39,567 nt of DNA from a virus. Below, one piece after another: positions 23,644-33,802 of this stretch; the stretch's first letter is position 1, and each line of letters begins with the position of its first letter. Position numbers and translations under genes: made by a program. Location: IMG/VR virus record IMGVR_UViG_3300030106_003144, positions 1,269 to 40,835 of that record. One strand, written 5' to 3'. The notes beneath the pieces are model-generated. The model was not told where the DNA came from. It worked only from the letters and a program-made list of their open reading frames with translations, and did not search any database.

Positions 23644-26600
23644 ATGCCTACATTTACTGTACAATTTCCAGATGGGGCTAAGTACGATGTAGATGCTCCT
23701 GAAGGCACTACGGACGCGCAAGCGTATAATTATGTACTTTCTCATCTTTCTTCTTTGCCCGACCCCATTACTCGCCAGAGTACTTTTGGGGAAGAAGTTG
23801 AGCGGGGTGTTGCACGTAGTTTAGAAGCCAAACGATTAGGTATTGAGCAACTGTTGGGGGATGACCCTAACCAAGCTATTTTAGATTCCATCCAGCGTGA
23901 ACGGGAAACAGCCGAAGGGTTAGGTATCCCTCCTTCTTTAGACAGAATCACCAGTATTGCCAAAGAAGATGGCCCATTTAAAGCTGTGACTGAAGCTGTA
24001 AGTGATATACCGAGAGCTGCGGGTCAACAAGCAGGTGTGTTAGCCACAATGGGTGCAGGTGCGAGAGCAGCCTCAATGTTAGCCCCCGGTATGTTAAAAG
24101 TTCCTGCTGGCATTATTGGTGGTGTAGCTGCCCTTACTCCTGATTTAGCCGCCTCCAGTATGCAACGTAAAGCACAAGAGCAGATAGCACGTGGGGAAGA
24201 AGTAGACGTTGATGTAGGGGATGCGTATAAAACCGCAGGGTTGCAAGCTGCATTAGAGGCAGGTGGTACAGCTATATTTTTAGGTAGAAATATACTTCGT
24301 GCTATTACCGGAATAGGGCGCTCCTCTGCAACTAATACAGCAAGACAAGCTGAAATGTTACGTCAAGCTGCACAAAGAAGTGTGGCAGGAACCACTGCTC
24401 GTGGTTTAGCAAGGGGTGCTCCTGAAATACCAATAGAAATAGGTCAACAAATTTTAGAGCGTGATTTTGCTGGTTTAGACCTTACTTCTGATGAAGCGTT
24501 AGCTGAATATGGTGAAGCTGCGTATCTGGCTGGTCTAGTAGGTGGTTCCTTTGGTGTAACGGGTAGTTTTGCTGACCGATTAGTAGCTGGTCAAGCTGTA
24601 GCCCCCACTCCTCAACAAGAAGCAGCCCAAGTTTTAGAAGACGTATTTAATGAACCTGATGCCGCAGAGCAGACAGTAGCACAAGCCACAGGGCAAGAGA
24701 CTACTGTTGGGGAAAAAGTTGCTCCTGAACCTACACCTGAAGCTGCTCCAGAAACTACTGATACAGAAACCACAGAAACTATTGATACAGAAACCGTAGA
24801 AACTGCAACAACTGAAGCTGCACCTGAACCTACTACTGAAAATCGGGAAGAAGCTAGGAAAGCAGAAGAAGAATTACGCAAGACAGAAGAAGCACAAGCG
24901 GCTGAAGAGGTAGTAGTTAAAACAGAAGAAAATGTTGCACGTCAAGAATTTACACCTCAAAAAGTTACACCAGAACAACGTAAAGCCGAACAACAGTATG
25001 CGGCTGACATGGCGGCTAGGAGACAGGCGGCTGGTCGGGGAATAGCCCCTGAAGGTAGGACAGAAACAGAAGGATTTTTTGCACCTGACTATTCTGGATT
25101 TGACGAACCCATAAGTTTAAGGGTTGAAGAACAAGTTGATGTAAGTGATGCGGCTGGAGAAGTCGTAGTTAATGAGGATGAAGAAGTTGTAGTTAGTGAA
25201 AACCAAAATGACAATCAAGCAGATTTAAACGCAGAAGTAGTTGACAAAGAATTTGCAGACGCACTTCAAAGACAGGTAGATGAAGAACAGGCCAATGTGG
25301 ACACCCCTCCAGTTGATACTGTCCCAGTTGATACTGTCCCAGTTGATACTGCTCCAGTTGACGTTAGCCCTTTACTTACCCCCCAAGGGTTAGCAGATGT
25401 AGGGATAAGTAAAACAGGAATAAACAAGTTTTTTAATAATAGGAAAACCAATCGCATTGCCGATTTTGTAGAGGGACTAGAACCTACCAATGAAAATTTA
25501 GCGCGACAACAAGAACATTTAACAGCGTATGCCGCCAGTGGGGTTTCTAAAAAACAAAGTGATGCGGCTCTTGCTGAAGCTGCAAGAATTGCTAGAGAAA
25601 TAGATAACCGCGCAAAAGTGCCTGAAGGTCAAATCATAGGTGACGAAGGGCAAGCTGTTGCTATTGATAATAATATTGTTGAGGAGACAGGAGCAGAGGA
25701 AGAGCAAGACAGTGATGTAGTGACAGCAGACCAAGAAATCTCTCCTACAGATGAATCTTCTAACTTGGAAGAGGAGGTAGTAGATGTTGACGTAGTGGCT
25801 CTACAAAGTGAATTAACTACCAACCCAGATGGAGATGTAGCAGCTTATCTTGACCCAGAACCTTCTGTAGGTAGTTTTATTAGTAACCTTACATACGCAA
25901 CAGATTTAGACCAAAAGGCTCGTGTAGAAACATGGATTAAGGAAAACCTTTCTAAAAAAACTAGGAACGAATACATAGATGCTAAAAAAGCTATGAGAGA
26001 AAACTTGATAGACGAAGGGTTTTTAGATGGTAATGAGGATTTTCTTTTACTAGAAGGGGTTTCTAAATTAGCTCCTCCAGTTGCCCCTAATGTGTTGGAG
26101 TCTTTGCAGGATGGTAACCTAGCACAGGCATTGACTAACCTACGGTTAAGTCAGGGAAGAGGTAACAGGGATGTGGCGCGAATCATTAACGCGCTGTCAA
26201 AGGGTATAGGCACAACTCAAGTTGAACTAAGAAGCAACGTAGTAGATAACTTTGGTCGGCCAGCAGCCGGGTATTTTTCTCCACGCACTAACACCATTGT
26301 ACTTAATCAAGACGTGGCTGTTTCTACACACACTCTTTTACACGAAGTAGTTCACGCAGTAGCTTCAGCTCAGTTAGCTAACCCTGCAAGTCCCGCAGCA
26401 CGACAAATGAGAGCGTTGTTTGATGCTGTTAAAGACAGGTTAGGTACAGCTTACGGTGCACAGGATGTGGATGAGTTTGTCTCGGAAGCATTGGGTAACC
26501 CAGAATTTCGTGCAGAGTTAGGCCGAATAAGTCGGGATACTAAAGGAGGAAACGCCCTTCAACAGTTCGTTAACATTATTAAGAATATGATTAGAGCACT

Positions 26601-29600
26601 AAGAGGGTTGCCTTCTCGTGCTATTAACTCTGTACAGAGTGAAGTCGATGCCTTGATGGATGAGTTAATTGCCCCCGCACCAGAATTTCGTAATGCTGAT
26701 GATATGTTTCTGGCCTCTACTCCCCAGCAACAACAGAACATACTTACCCGATCAATGGCAGCAGCCGCAGGTAAAGTAACTAACACAGATGTTCAAGAAG
26801 TGGGAGACTATCTAAACTCTGCTTCACGTACAGCTAGACGAGCAGCTTTGCAAGTTTTACCCCTTGACAGTATTGCGCGATTGGTGGAACGGGAATTTCC
26901 TGCATTAGCCGCAGCTATTAGAGAGTTGTTTAGTATTATCAATCAAAAACGTGGCAGCAGGAATCAGTACCTTGAAAAGATAAGAGGTACAGCCAGAGAA
27001 ATAAAAGCAGCTTTTAAAAATGATCGTGAAGCACGAGAACTTTTTGGTCAGCTTGCTACTGAAAGTACTCGATTGGGTTATGACCCCACTCGTGATTTAG
27101 ATACTTATATAAAGTATTACTACACTTACTTTGACCCTACTACTAACCAGAAAAAATCCAGCATTGGGTATACCACTGAAGCTGAACGTAATGCTGCTCT
27201 TAAAAAAGACCAAGCAAAACCTGAATTAAAAGATGTGCGCTTCCTTAGACGCGACCCGGAAGAAGAAAGCGAGGCAAGAAAAAAATACAACTATGTAAAG
27301 GATATGTATACGCGGTTAGATGGAGGGAAATATTCTGGTGTAGGTGACGATGTAGGGCCACAACAACAAGCTTATGCAACTTTACGTGATGCCTATTCAG
27401 AAGTCTTTGAAGACCTTAAGGCTACACTTCTTGCTCGATTAGAAAGCATTGAAGCTGACCCTGCATTAAAGAAAGATTTCAGAAACAAGCTACTGTACGA
27501 AGTACTTTACCGCCAAGAGATAAGCCCTTACTTCCCACTTTCTCGTAAAGGTAATTTGTGGCTTACCTATCAAGGGATTGATCCTTTTTCCAGAGGGGCT
27601 AATGGGGAATTACAAGTTGGTACATTTAAAGAAACGTTTACTACAGACATAGACAGAAATAGACGCATAAGAGAACTACGCGCTGATCCTGTGTTTAGAC
27701 AAGAACTAGCTCAAATATCACCAACGTTAGCTGCAAGTATTGATAGTGATGATTTTTTTGCAACCAGAGACATTAGTGAAAAAGAAACCTTTGAAAGGAT
27801 GGGTGAAACAGCTTTTGGTATGGCATTGCTGGCAGAAGTAAAAGGTGCTGGAGCAGAAGCTATAAGTAAAGTAAGGCGGGATGTATTAGACGCAGGAGGG
27901 AGTGAAGCGGAAGCTGACGCTGCTGCTAATGCAACTTCACAAGGTAGAACACAACTAGAGAAGATAGTGCTTGAAGCTGTTATTAGAGCTGCACCTGAAC
28001 GCTCTCTGTTACGTACCTTTCAACCACGTGAAGGTACTTTAGGTTATGAAACTGATGCCATTACTACTTTTGAAGAACGAATGCCAATTTTTACTAATCA
28101 GGTAAATACTCTACGGTATGCTCTTCCTTTGGAACAAGTAGGCAATAAAATAAACCAAGCAGCAATCGGTGCATCTGGGTCTGCGGATAGGCAGCAGTAT
28201 GCGAGTGACATAGCAGACCACGTACAAGGTTATATAACCTTTGCTCAGAACCCTAACATTTCTAACTGGAGTAAAATTGGTAAATCATTAACTTTCCTTT
28301 GGACACTTGGGTTTAACGTAGCTTCGGCCATCATAAACTTATTTATTCTACCTACCGTTGTGTTTGCGTATTTAGGTGGGAAGTACGGCTACACTAAAAC
28401 TATGCGGTACATGATAAGAAATATAGGGCGTTATTTTAGTACAGGGACAAGCCGAGATATAAAACGATTTGGTGGTGATCCTATTGAGTCGTTTGCCTAC
28501 CAAGGGCCGGGATTAGGCAATGTGAATTACCGTGCAGGGGATGTACCTCAAGGTCTTGAAGATTACTCCATCCTACAACAAGTTCTTATACAGGAAGGTT
28601 ATGACAACCAAACTACCATAGGAGACATGTTGGATACAGATACTCCTGTGTCCACAGGTATTAATAATGTAATGGGTTACGTGTTCAACCAAACTGAACG
28701 ATTGAACCGCCATGTTACTGCTATGACTTATTACGATTTAGAAATGGAAAATCAAGGTGGTGCAGCTAATCTTACTGATGACCAAAAAAGAGACATAGCC
28801 AGAACAGCTATTCTTGAAGCCGAGTACACTAATAGTGGGGCATCCATAGATACAGCTCCTAGGATTAGTCAAAACGATATAGGTAGTTTAGCTTTCATGT
28901 ACAAACGTTTTGGTGTGTCCATGATGTTTTTTCAAATGCGAACTTTTAGGGATGCAATGTCCCATGTGTTTGGTAAGACACAAACCACCCGTGCTGATGG
29001 AACTCCACTAAGCCAAGAAGAGCAGGAAGCTATTGCTTTAGAAAAACGAAATGCTCTTCGTCAAGGTGCTATGCTATTTGCAAGTAGTGCACTACTAGCA
29101 GGAGCACAAGGTGTGCCTTTAATTGGAACTGTACGATTTATCTGGAATGCAACAAAAGATGATGACGAGGAAGATTTTGATAGTGCCTTAAAAGGATGGG
29201 TAGGGGGAGAACCTGTATTTTATGAAGGGGTTCTCAATGCAGTTACTGGAGCTGACATAGCCCCACGTATAGCCATGAACTCATTGCTATATCGCACAAT
29301 GCCTAATCAAGCAGAACAAAGTTTAATGGAAGATGTAGCTGAACAATTAGGTGGCCCTGCATTAAGTTTGTTGACACGAATGTTTGGAGAAAATGGAACA
29401 TTGGAATTGTGGAAAGAAGGGGCAGAACAAAATGACCCTGCTCTTTTTTACCGTGGACTAGAACGAGCTGCCCCAGCCGCTGGTGGAAACATTATGCGTT
29501 TTAGTCGTTACGTCAGCGAAGGAGGTGCAAAAAACTTACGAGGTGATTATATCCTTAAAGATGTAACTACAGGAGGTTTGATAGGCCAGTTGTTTGGTTT

Positions 29601-29931
29601 TGCTCCTGCGTCTTATACTCGACAGTTGGAACAAAATGCACGTGACAAAGCCATTGATTTAGCTGTTACTCGTGAAAGAACTAATCTACTAGGAAGGAAC
29701 AATAGACTAAAACGTTATGGTATTCCTGATAATTCTTTGGACGCTGACATTGCTGATTTCAATATGAGGCATCCTGAGTATCCTATCACTGAAGAATCAA
29801 AAGACAGGTCTTATGCGGCTTCTACTCGTATGGATATTACAATGGATTTGTTTGATGGGGTAAGTATTTCTACTCCTCGGCAACTAGAAGTACTCATGGA
29901 ACGCCTGTACGATGCAGGAGATTCATTTTAA
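23644..29931 (+). CDS. giant internal virion / ejection protein with zincin motif
   Basis: A 2095-residue protein. Residues 1-35 form a small beta/helix domain (TFTVQFPDGAKYDVDAPEGT). Hydrophobic Ala/Gly-rich segments lie near 130-170. Residues 340-430 and 510-580 are acidic, low-complexity linkers, including PVDT repeats near 556-575. A zinc-protease motif HEVVH is at 900-904 in STHTLLHEVVHAVASA, followed by DVDEFVSEALGNPEF at 941-955; E944 or E948 could be the third ligand. The second half is helical, with membrane-like stretches near 1550-1580 (FNVASAIINLFILPTVVFAY) and 1810-1830. This fits the largest ejection protein of podoviruses, which enters the cell with the DNA. It is the last gene of the late operon. 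Confidence 0.75.
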   Translation: MPTFTVQFPDGAKYDVDAPEGTTDAQAYNYVLSHLSSLPDPITRQSTFGEEVERGVARSLEAKRLGIEQLLGDDPNQAILDSIQRERETAEGLGIPPSLDRITSIAKEDGPFKAVTEAVSDIPRAAGQQAGVLATMGAGARAASMLAPGMLKVPAGIIGGVAALTPDLAASSMQRKAQEQIARGEEVDVDVGDAYKTAGLQAALEAGGTAIFLGRNILRAITGIGRSSATNTARQAEMLRQAAQRSVAGTTARGLARGAPEIPIEIGQQILERDFAGLDLTSDEALAEYGEAAYLAGLVGGSFGVTGSFADRLVAGQAVAPTPQQEAAQVLEDVFNEPDAAEQTVAQATGQETTVGEKVAPEPTPEAAPETTDTETTETIDTETVETATTEAAPEPTTENREEARKAEEELRKTEEAQAAEEVVVKTEENVARQEFTPQKVTPEQRKAEQQYAADMAARRQAAGRGIAPEGRTETEGFFAPDYSGFDEPISLRVEEQVDVSDAAGEVVVNEDEEVVVSENQNDNQADLNAEVVDKEFADALQRQVDEEQANVDTPPVDTVPVDTVPVDTAPVDVSPLLTPQGLADVGISKTGINKFFNNRKTNRIADFVEGLEPTNENLARQQEHLTAYAASGVSKKQSDAALAEAARIAREIDNRAKVPEGQIIGDEGQAVAIDNNIVEETGAEEEQDSDVVTADQEISPTDESSNLEEEVVDVDVVALQSELTTNPDGDVAAYLDPEPSVGSFISNLTYATDLDQKARVETWIKENLSKKTRNEYIDAKKAMRENLIDEGFLDGNEDFLLLEGVSKLAPPVAPNVLESLQDGNLAQALTNLRLSQGRGNRDVARIINALSKGIGTTQVELRSNVVDNFGRPAAGYFSPRTNTIVLNQDVAVSTHTLLHEVVHAVASAQLANPASPAARQMRALFDAVKDRLGTAYGAQDVDEFVSEALGNPEFRAELGRISRDTKGGNALQQFVNIIKNMIRALRGLPSRAINSVQSEVDALMDELIAPAPEFRNADDMFLASTPQQQQNILTRSMAAAAGKVTNTDVQEVGDYLNSASRTARRAALQVLPLDSIARLVEREFPALAAAIRELFSIINQKRGSRNQYLEKIRGTAREIKAAFKNDREARELFGQLATESTRLGYDPTRDLDTYIKYYYTYFDPTTNQKKSSIGYTTEAERNAALKKDQAKPELKDVRFLRRDPEEESEARKKYNYVKDMYTRLDGGKYSGVGDDVGPQQQAYATLRDAYSEVFEDLKATLLARLESIEADPALKKDFRNKLLYEVLYRQEISPYFPLSRKGNLWLTYQGIDPFSRGANGELQVGTFKETFTTDIDRNRRIRELRADPVFRQELAQISPTLAASIDSDDFFATRDISEKETFERMGETAFGMALLAEVKGAGAEAISKVRRDVLDAGGSEAEADAAANATSQGRTQLEKIVLEAVIRAAPERSLLRTFQPREGTLGYETDAITTFEERMPIFTNQVNTLRYALPLEQVGNKINQAAIGASGSADRQQYASDIADHVQGYITFAQNPNISNWSKIGKSLTFLWTLGFNVASAIINLFILPTVVFAYLGGKYGYTKTMRYMIRNIGRYFSTGTSRDIKRFGGDPIESFAYQGPGLGNVNYRAGDVPQGLEDYSILQQVLIQEGYDNQTTIGDMLDTDTPVSTGINNVMGYVFNQTERLNRHVTAMTYYDLEMENQGGAANLTDDQKRDIARTAILEAEYTNSGASIDTAPRISQNDIGSLAFMYKRFGVSMMFFQMRTFRDAMSHVFGKTQTTRADGTPLSQEEQEAIALEKRNALRQGAMLFASSALLAGAQGVPLIGTVRFIWNATKDDDEEDFDSALKGWVGGEPVFYEGVLNAVTGADIAPRIAMNSLLYRTMPNQAEQSLMEDVAEQLGGPALSLLTRMFGENGTLELWKEGAEQNDPALFYRGLERAAPAAGGNIMRFSRYVSEGGAKNLRGDYILKDVTTGGLIGQLFGFAPASYTRQLEQNARDKAIDLAVTRERTNLLGRNNRLKRYGIPDNSLDADIADFNMRHPEYPITEESKDRSYAASTRMDITMDLFDGVSISTPRQLEVLMERLYDAGDSF

Positions 29932-29935
29932 AAGT

Positions 29936-30157
29936 TTATTTTTTACGCCACACTCGCACTCCATATTTTCCGTCTTCAATCGTTACCCTTGAAATAATAT
30001 TGCGCTTAGTAAATTTGTTTACACGAACTACATGATTGACTGCTTTAACAGTATTGATGGAAGGAATAAAAACAGATGAACCCGGCACAAATTTATCCCA
30101 CTCCACTTTAATGGGTATACCGTCAGGAGCAATATCAATTAACCTTGTGTTGCTCAT
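29936..30157 (-). CDS. small conserved protein of the replication operon
   Basis: About 73 residues, using the ATG at 30157 that overlaps the end of the primase gene by 23 bases; ATG 30166 is an alternative, and a longer frame to 30214 is unlikely. The sequence (LIDIAPDGIPIKVEWDKFVPGSSVFIPSI with a basic middle and the ending DGKYGVRVWRKK) is a recognisable small family in marine phages, always near the end of the replication genes as I recall. It is basic and beta-rich, suggestive of nucleic-acid or protein binding, but its function is unknown to me. Its stop lies four bases from the stop of the converging late operon. Confidence 0.75.
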   Translation of the reverse strand: MSNTRLIDIAPDGIPIKVEWDKFVPGSSVFIPSINTVKAVNHVVRVNKFTKRNIISRVTIEDGKYGVRVWRKK

Positions 30158-33023
30158 CCACCCCATCCTCAAACAAAAGAGTAGGTTCAGCATCTGTAGC
30201 CACGTATTTATCATGGTTCCACGATAACTCTAAAACATGTTGTGTAGGAAGATCAATCTTAGTGCCACGACCTAAACGCATTTTAAGTGCTCTACCCCCC
30301 AACTCCTTTATTATCAAACTCCTTATAGCACTGTAGTGATGCCCTTGTTTTACAACCCACTCTTTAAAAGGTTTGGGTAGTATGTACAACTTATTAATAT
30401 CATATTCATGTCGTCCGACCCATTGATACATAGGACTGTTTTCTGGGGTAACAAGGTGCTCTACATTACTTTCCGCACGGTTATCATCGGTGCTTTTAAC
30501 ACGTAAAAATCCACGTGGGTGATCTTGATAAAATTGACCTACCAAATCTCCTATATCTATCTCCATGTCTTTCATGTCGTGACGCATTCTTTTAAGCTTG
30601 GCTACTATCCAAGTATAAAAATCATCTAAATCCCAATCAATCAATTCAAGGTGTTTAGCGATCATCGCTCCTGTAAATGTTGCCCCTGCTTGGGCTGACC
30701 AAAATCGGTTTTGTGAATCTAACCCAGCATCCAAAATTATCTTTTCTATATTAGAATTAACTTCTTCACTTACTTTGCTTTTGTTTTGTAAAAGATGGCG
30801 TATGTATATTTCCCCTGCATGACCGTAGTTATTATACAAGTCCTCGTTTAACGCCCGTGCTGATAAGGTTTCATCTGCTGAAGTTAATTTTTTGTGGACA
30901 GCCCCTTCCATGACTCGTTGGGCTTCTCCTTTTGGTAGAGAACGAAATTTAATTATTTTGTCCAGTAAACTTTGATTGCCAGTAGAGCCACATAAAAAAC
31001 TCCACCCTTCCCCTCTAAACCGTTCTTTATTAGTAGGAGAGTTTGATTGGCGATTACGCTGTTCACCGTCACTTACTGCATACGCAAAGTTACTAGACTC
31101 TTTAGGTTCAAGATTGGAGAGTTCATCTACGTACAAAACAATGTTTTTGTATATTTCAGCACGATTCCAAATAGAGTTTCCTGTATCCTTACCTTTAAGT
31201 ACCAACCGTTTTGGGTCACCCCACACGGACGCTCCTGCAAACATACCTGTGGTTTTACCATACCCAGACTCCGCACTAGTTAAATGGTAAATAGCTCCTG
31301 CAATGTTTGGCACAAATTCCATCAAAGGTGAGCCAAACGATAAAGCAAACATGTATTGGTGCTCTTCAAATCCGGGTCGATTATAAAACTCAGTAACCCG
31401 TTTCCATCCTTCTAAACTTCCTTTCTCCATAAAAAAAGGAAAGTACTGAGCTGTACGTGCACCCGGTGGGTTAGATAAAGTTTGGTTAGCAAAAATTTCT
31501 TTATCACCTACTACAAAAGATTCACAATCTTCAGTCCACCCAAACTGAGTGCGTACATCTATTTGATCCATGTTTTCCCTGAGTTCTTCTACCCAAGCTT
31601 TAACGTACTGCATTAAATTCTCCGCATCTTTTCTCAATAAAAATACGTCATTCATCCCCATAACAGTTCTAAAACTTTCAGGTGATGATAGCTCTGTACC
31701 TATCCCCATAAACTCACGAACTCCCTCTCGTTTTGTATGGTGTCTAAATACATAGCACGGGCCATCTACAGGGTCAAGCAATCGCCTTACAGGGTATATA
31801 TCTTCTTTGTACACTTCTATTTCTATAGGGTTTCCTTTTTTGTCTTTAGCTTTTTTATACACACCTCCGTGTGCACCTCTGAAATAAGGGGAAGGGTAAG
31901 TAGGGATTCTATAGGTTGAAGGTACAGGAGTTAACAAATTAGGATTAGGGTCAAGCGTCACTACATTACCTTTATCATCCACTACATTATCTTCTTCTGT
32001 AGCTTCCATAACTTCAATGCACAAACTAATTGGAGATTTAATTTCTCCTTTATGTATACACCCTTCACAGGCTTGTGAATAATGTTCTTCAAATGTAGTG
32101 CAGTAGTGAGGTGCTTCAATAGAAGCGAGTACTGTGTTTGTTTCTTCTGCTGTGTAGGTAGAATGCCCTTTAGAAATTTCATGGGCAAGCACCGCTGACT
32201 CTTCACAAAATTTTACAACGGACAGAGTAGCTAACCATTGGTTGTAAGTTAAATCTTCTGGATTAGTCACCGCCCTTAATAGCTGCTTGCATCCCTTCCC
32301 TTCTTCGTAAGTCCCGTCCAACAAACGTTTAAATCTTTTGCGTTTGTTACCCATGATAGCGTTTATCGTAGCTATATCATGCTCTGAGTAATGCTTAGAA
32401 GAAGATACTGGTATCAGAGATTCAGGTAAACAAGATTTGAATTTATCAAAACAAACCAAAGGGTTTTCTGTACCTAGAAATCCTGTAGGTTGAGGCGGCT
32501 CTGATTTGTGGTTAAGTGACCCCGGAAAACGTAACACCCGTGCACCATCTGCTGTGGGTGCAGGGTCAACTTGAAAGCCAAAATCTACACAAGCTTGTTT
32601 GAGTTGGTTAGCCACAGGCTTCCAATCTTCAAAGGAAACAGGATGTTCTAGCCCCCAGTAAACATGCAAACCAGAACCTGAACTAACAACTCGTGTCCAG
32701 TAAGGTAAACCGTAATGTTTACGAAAAGCTTTAAGAGCAACTATGGCATCATTCTTTGTGGAGTAACCTTTACCGTCACCGCAATCCAAGTCAAGAAAAA
32801 AAGCTTTAAGGTACTTTATATTATCAGTTTCACGTTTCTCTGTAAGAAAAGTACCTAAAGCAAAAAACACATCGTAGCCACCTTGCTGCAATACAGACGC
32901 AGAGGACATAACCGAATCTAATGTGCTAGAAAATTTCTGACTAGGTATACCGTTTTTAAAACCTACTACACAATAATAACCATCGTCACTCAGAACTTTG
33001 CTAAGAAAGTTTTGAGTATCCAT
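30135..33023 (-). CDS. primase-polymerase fused to DUF927-like helicase
   Basis: A 962-residue replication protein. Residues 10-180 form an archaeo-eukaryotic primase: FFLDLDCG gives metal-binding D78 and D80, SGSGLHVYW gives H120, and GARVLRFPGSLNHK contributes R165 and K173. Residues 306-336 hold HYC with QACEGCIHKG (C308, C319, C322, H324), a probable zinc site. The C-terminal half has a Walker A motif at 583-592 (SAESGYGKTT, K590) and Walker B at 628-634 (IVLYVDE), in the style of DUF927/D5-type helicases. One chain would prime synthesis and unwind DNA at the fork. No separate DnaB or DnaG is in the window. The start at 33023 lies six bases after the SSB-like gene. Confidence 0.87.
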   Translation of the reverse strand: MDTQNFLSKVLSDDGYYCVVGFKNGIPSQKFSSTLDSVMSSASVLQQGGYDVFFALGTFLTEKRETDNIKYLKAFFLDLDCGDGKGYSTKNDAIVALKAFRKHYGLPYWTRVVSSGSGLHVYWGLEHPVSFEDWKPVANQLKQACVDFGFQVDPAPTADGARVLRFPGSLNHKSEPPQPTGFLGTENPLVCFDKFKSCLPESLIPVSSSKHYSEHDIATINAIMGNKRKRFKRLLDGTYEEGKGCKQLLRAVTNPEDLTYNQWLATLSVVKFCEESAVLAHEISKGHSTYTAEETNTVLASIEAPHYCTTFEEHYSQACEGCIHKGEIKSPISLCIEVMEATEEDNVVDDKGNVVTLDPNPNLLTPVPSTYRIPTYPSPYFRGAHGGVYKKAKDKKGNPIEIEVYKEDIYPVRRLLDPVDGPCYVFRHHTKREGVREFMGIGTELSSPESFRTVMGMNDVFLLRKDAENLMQYVKAWVEELRENMDQIDVRTQFGWTEDCESFVVGDKEIFANQTLSNPPGARTAQYFPFFMEKGSLEGWKRVTEFYNRPGFEEHQYMFALSFGSPLMEFVPNIAGAIYHLTSAESGYGKTTGMFAGASVWGDPKRLVLKGKDTGNSIWNRAEIYKNIVLYVDELSNLEPKESSNFAYAVSDGEQRNRQSNSPTNKERFRGEGWSFLCGSTGNQSLLDKIIKFRSLPKGEAQRVMEGAVHKKLTSADETLSARALNEDLYNNYGHAGEIYIRHLLQNKSKVSEEVNSNIEKIILDAGLDSQNRFWSAQAGATFTGAMIAKHLELIDWDLDDFYTWIVAKLKRMRHDMKDMEIDIGDLVGQFYQDHPRGFLRVKSTDDNRAESNVEHLVTPENSPMYQWVGRHEYDINKLYILPKPFKEWVVKQGHHYSAIRSLIIKELGGRALKMRLGRGTKIDLPTQHVLELSWNHDKYVATDAEPTLLFEDGVDEQHKVN

Positions 33024-33029
33024 AACTAT

Positions 33030-33779
33030 CTAGTCATCAAACTCGTCTAACAATGCACCAAGGTCATCATCATTTTTAGGTTTAGGTTTAGTGTTTGATT
33101 TTTTTACTTTAGGTTCCTCAAACACATCATCACTTACCGCTTCTTGTTTCGGAGCTGGTGCATCATCAGCAGGAAAAAGTTCATCAGCAGATGGTTCAGC
33201 TTTTTCTTGTGTGCCACCACTATCAAACCCGTCATTCACAACATCAAATGGTGAACGGTCAGCCATAGGCACATACTTAATAACCTGCACTGCCCGTAAC
33301 CGCAACGAAACTCCTCCACCGTCTGACCTATCACTAGGGCCATAAGGAACAAACTGTACGCTTATATTTACCGTACTGTTGGAAGTTAAAAGAAAATCGT
33401 CAGGTAAGACAGTATTCTTGGAATCAAATTGTTTAGGGGGAGTGGTACGTTGTTTGTTGTAAGCTCCTTTCAAGGAAGCTTTCCCTATCCATACATTCCC
33501 CTCTGCTTCTTCTTTGTGAAAAGGCATAGCCAACTTCTTATCCCACTTGTCAGTACGTCTATCCGCATTAACAAATGATTCATTCATAGCGGCGTACAAC
33601 TCTTTGGCCTGATCTTGTGACATCTTAAAGTTAAGAGTATAGGCAGCTCCATCTGCATCAGGGTCACATGGAACACTTTTACCGTTTGCACCTGCATTTC
33701 TATCAAACTTGTAGGTCTGATTGATTTTAGGGTAAAGCGCATCTACGTTTTTAATTACGTAAGAGGTTGTATCTGACAT
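33030..33779 (-). CDS. single-stranded DNA-binding protein with acidic tail
   Basis: A 249-residue protein. Residues 1-175 have the beta-rich pattern of phage OB-fold ssDNA-binding proteins (gp2.5 or DUF2815 type): YTLNFKMSQDQAKELYAAMN, then WIGKASLKGAYNKQ and VNISVQFVPYGPSDRSDGGG with SLRLRAVQVIKY. Residues 185-249 are a flexible Pro/Lys/Asp tail ending LGALLDEFDD, the acidic aromatic tip through which such proteins recruit polymerase and helicase. An AGGAG element lies six bases before the ATG, the clearest ribosome site of this operon, fitting a need for high expression. It sits just before the primase-helicase. It coats displaced strands during replication. Confidence 0.8.
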   Translation of the reverse strand: MSDTTSYVIKNVDALYPKINQTYKFDRNAGANGKSVPCDPDADGAAYTLNFKMSQDQAKELYAAMNESFVNADRRTDKWDKKLAMPFHKEEAEGNVWIGKASLKGAYNKQRTTPPKQFDSKNTVLPDDFLLTSNSTVNISVQFVPYGPSDRSDGGGVSLRLRAVQVIKYVPMADRSPFDVVNDGFDSGGTQEKAEPSADELFPADDAPAPKQEAVSDDVFEEPKVKKSNTKPKPKNDDDLGALLDEFDD

Positions 33780-33802
33780 TATTTTCTCCTGTCATAATAT
33801 TA

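Noticed and set aside
29925-29950. Terminator between the converging operons
   Set aside because: Only A/T-only pairing is possible here; no GC stem is present.
30167-30214. Longer start for the small conserved minus-strand gene
   Set aside because: The extra residues come from primase codons read in another frame, and the family begins near MSNTRLIDIAPDG.
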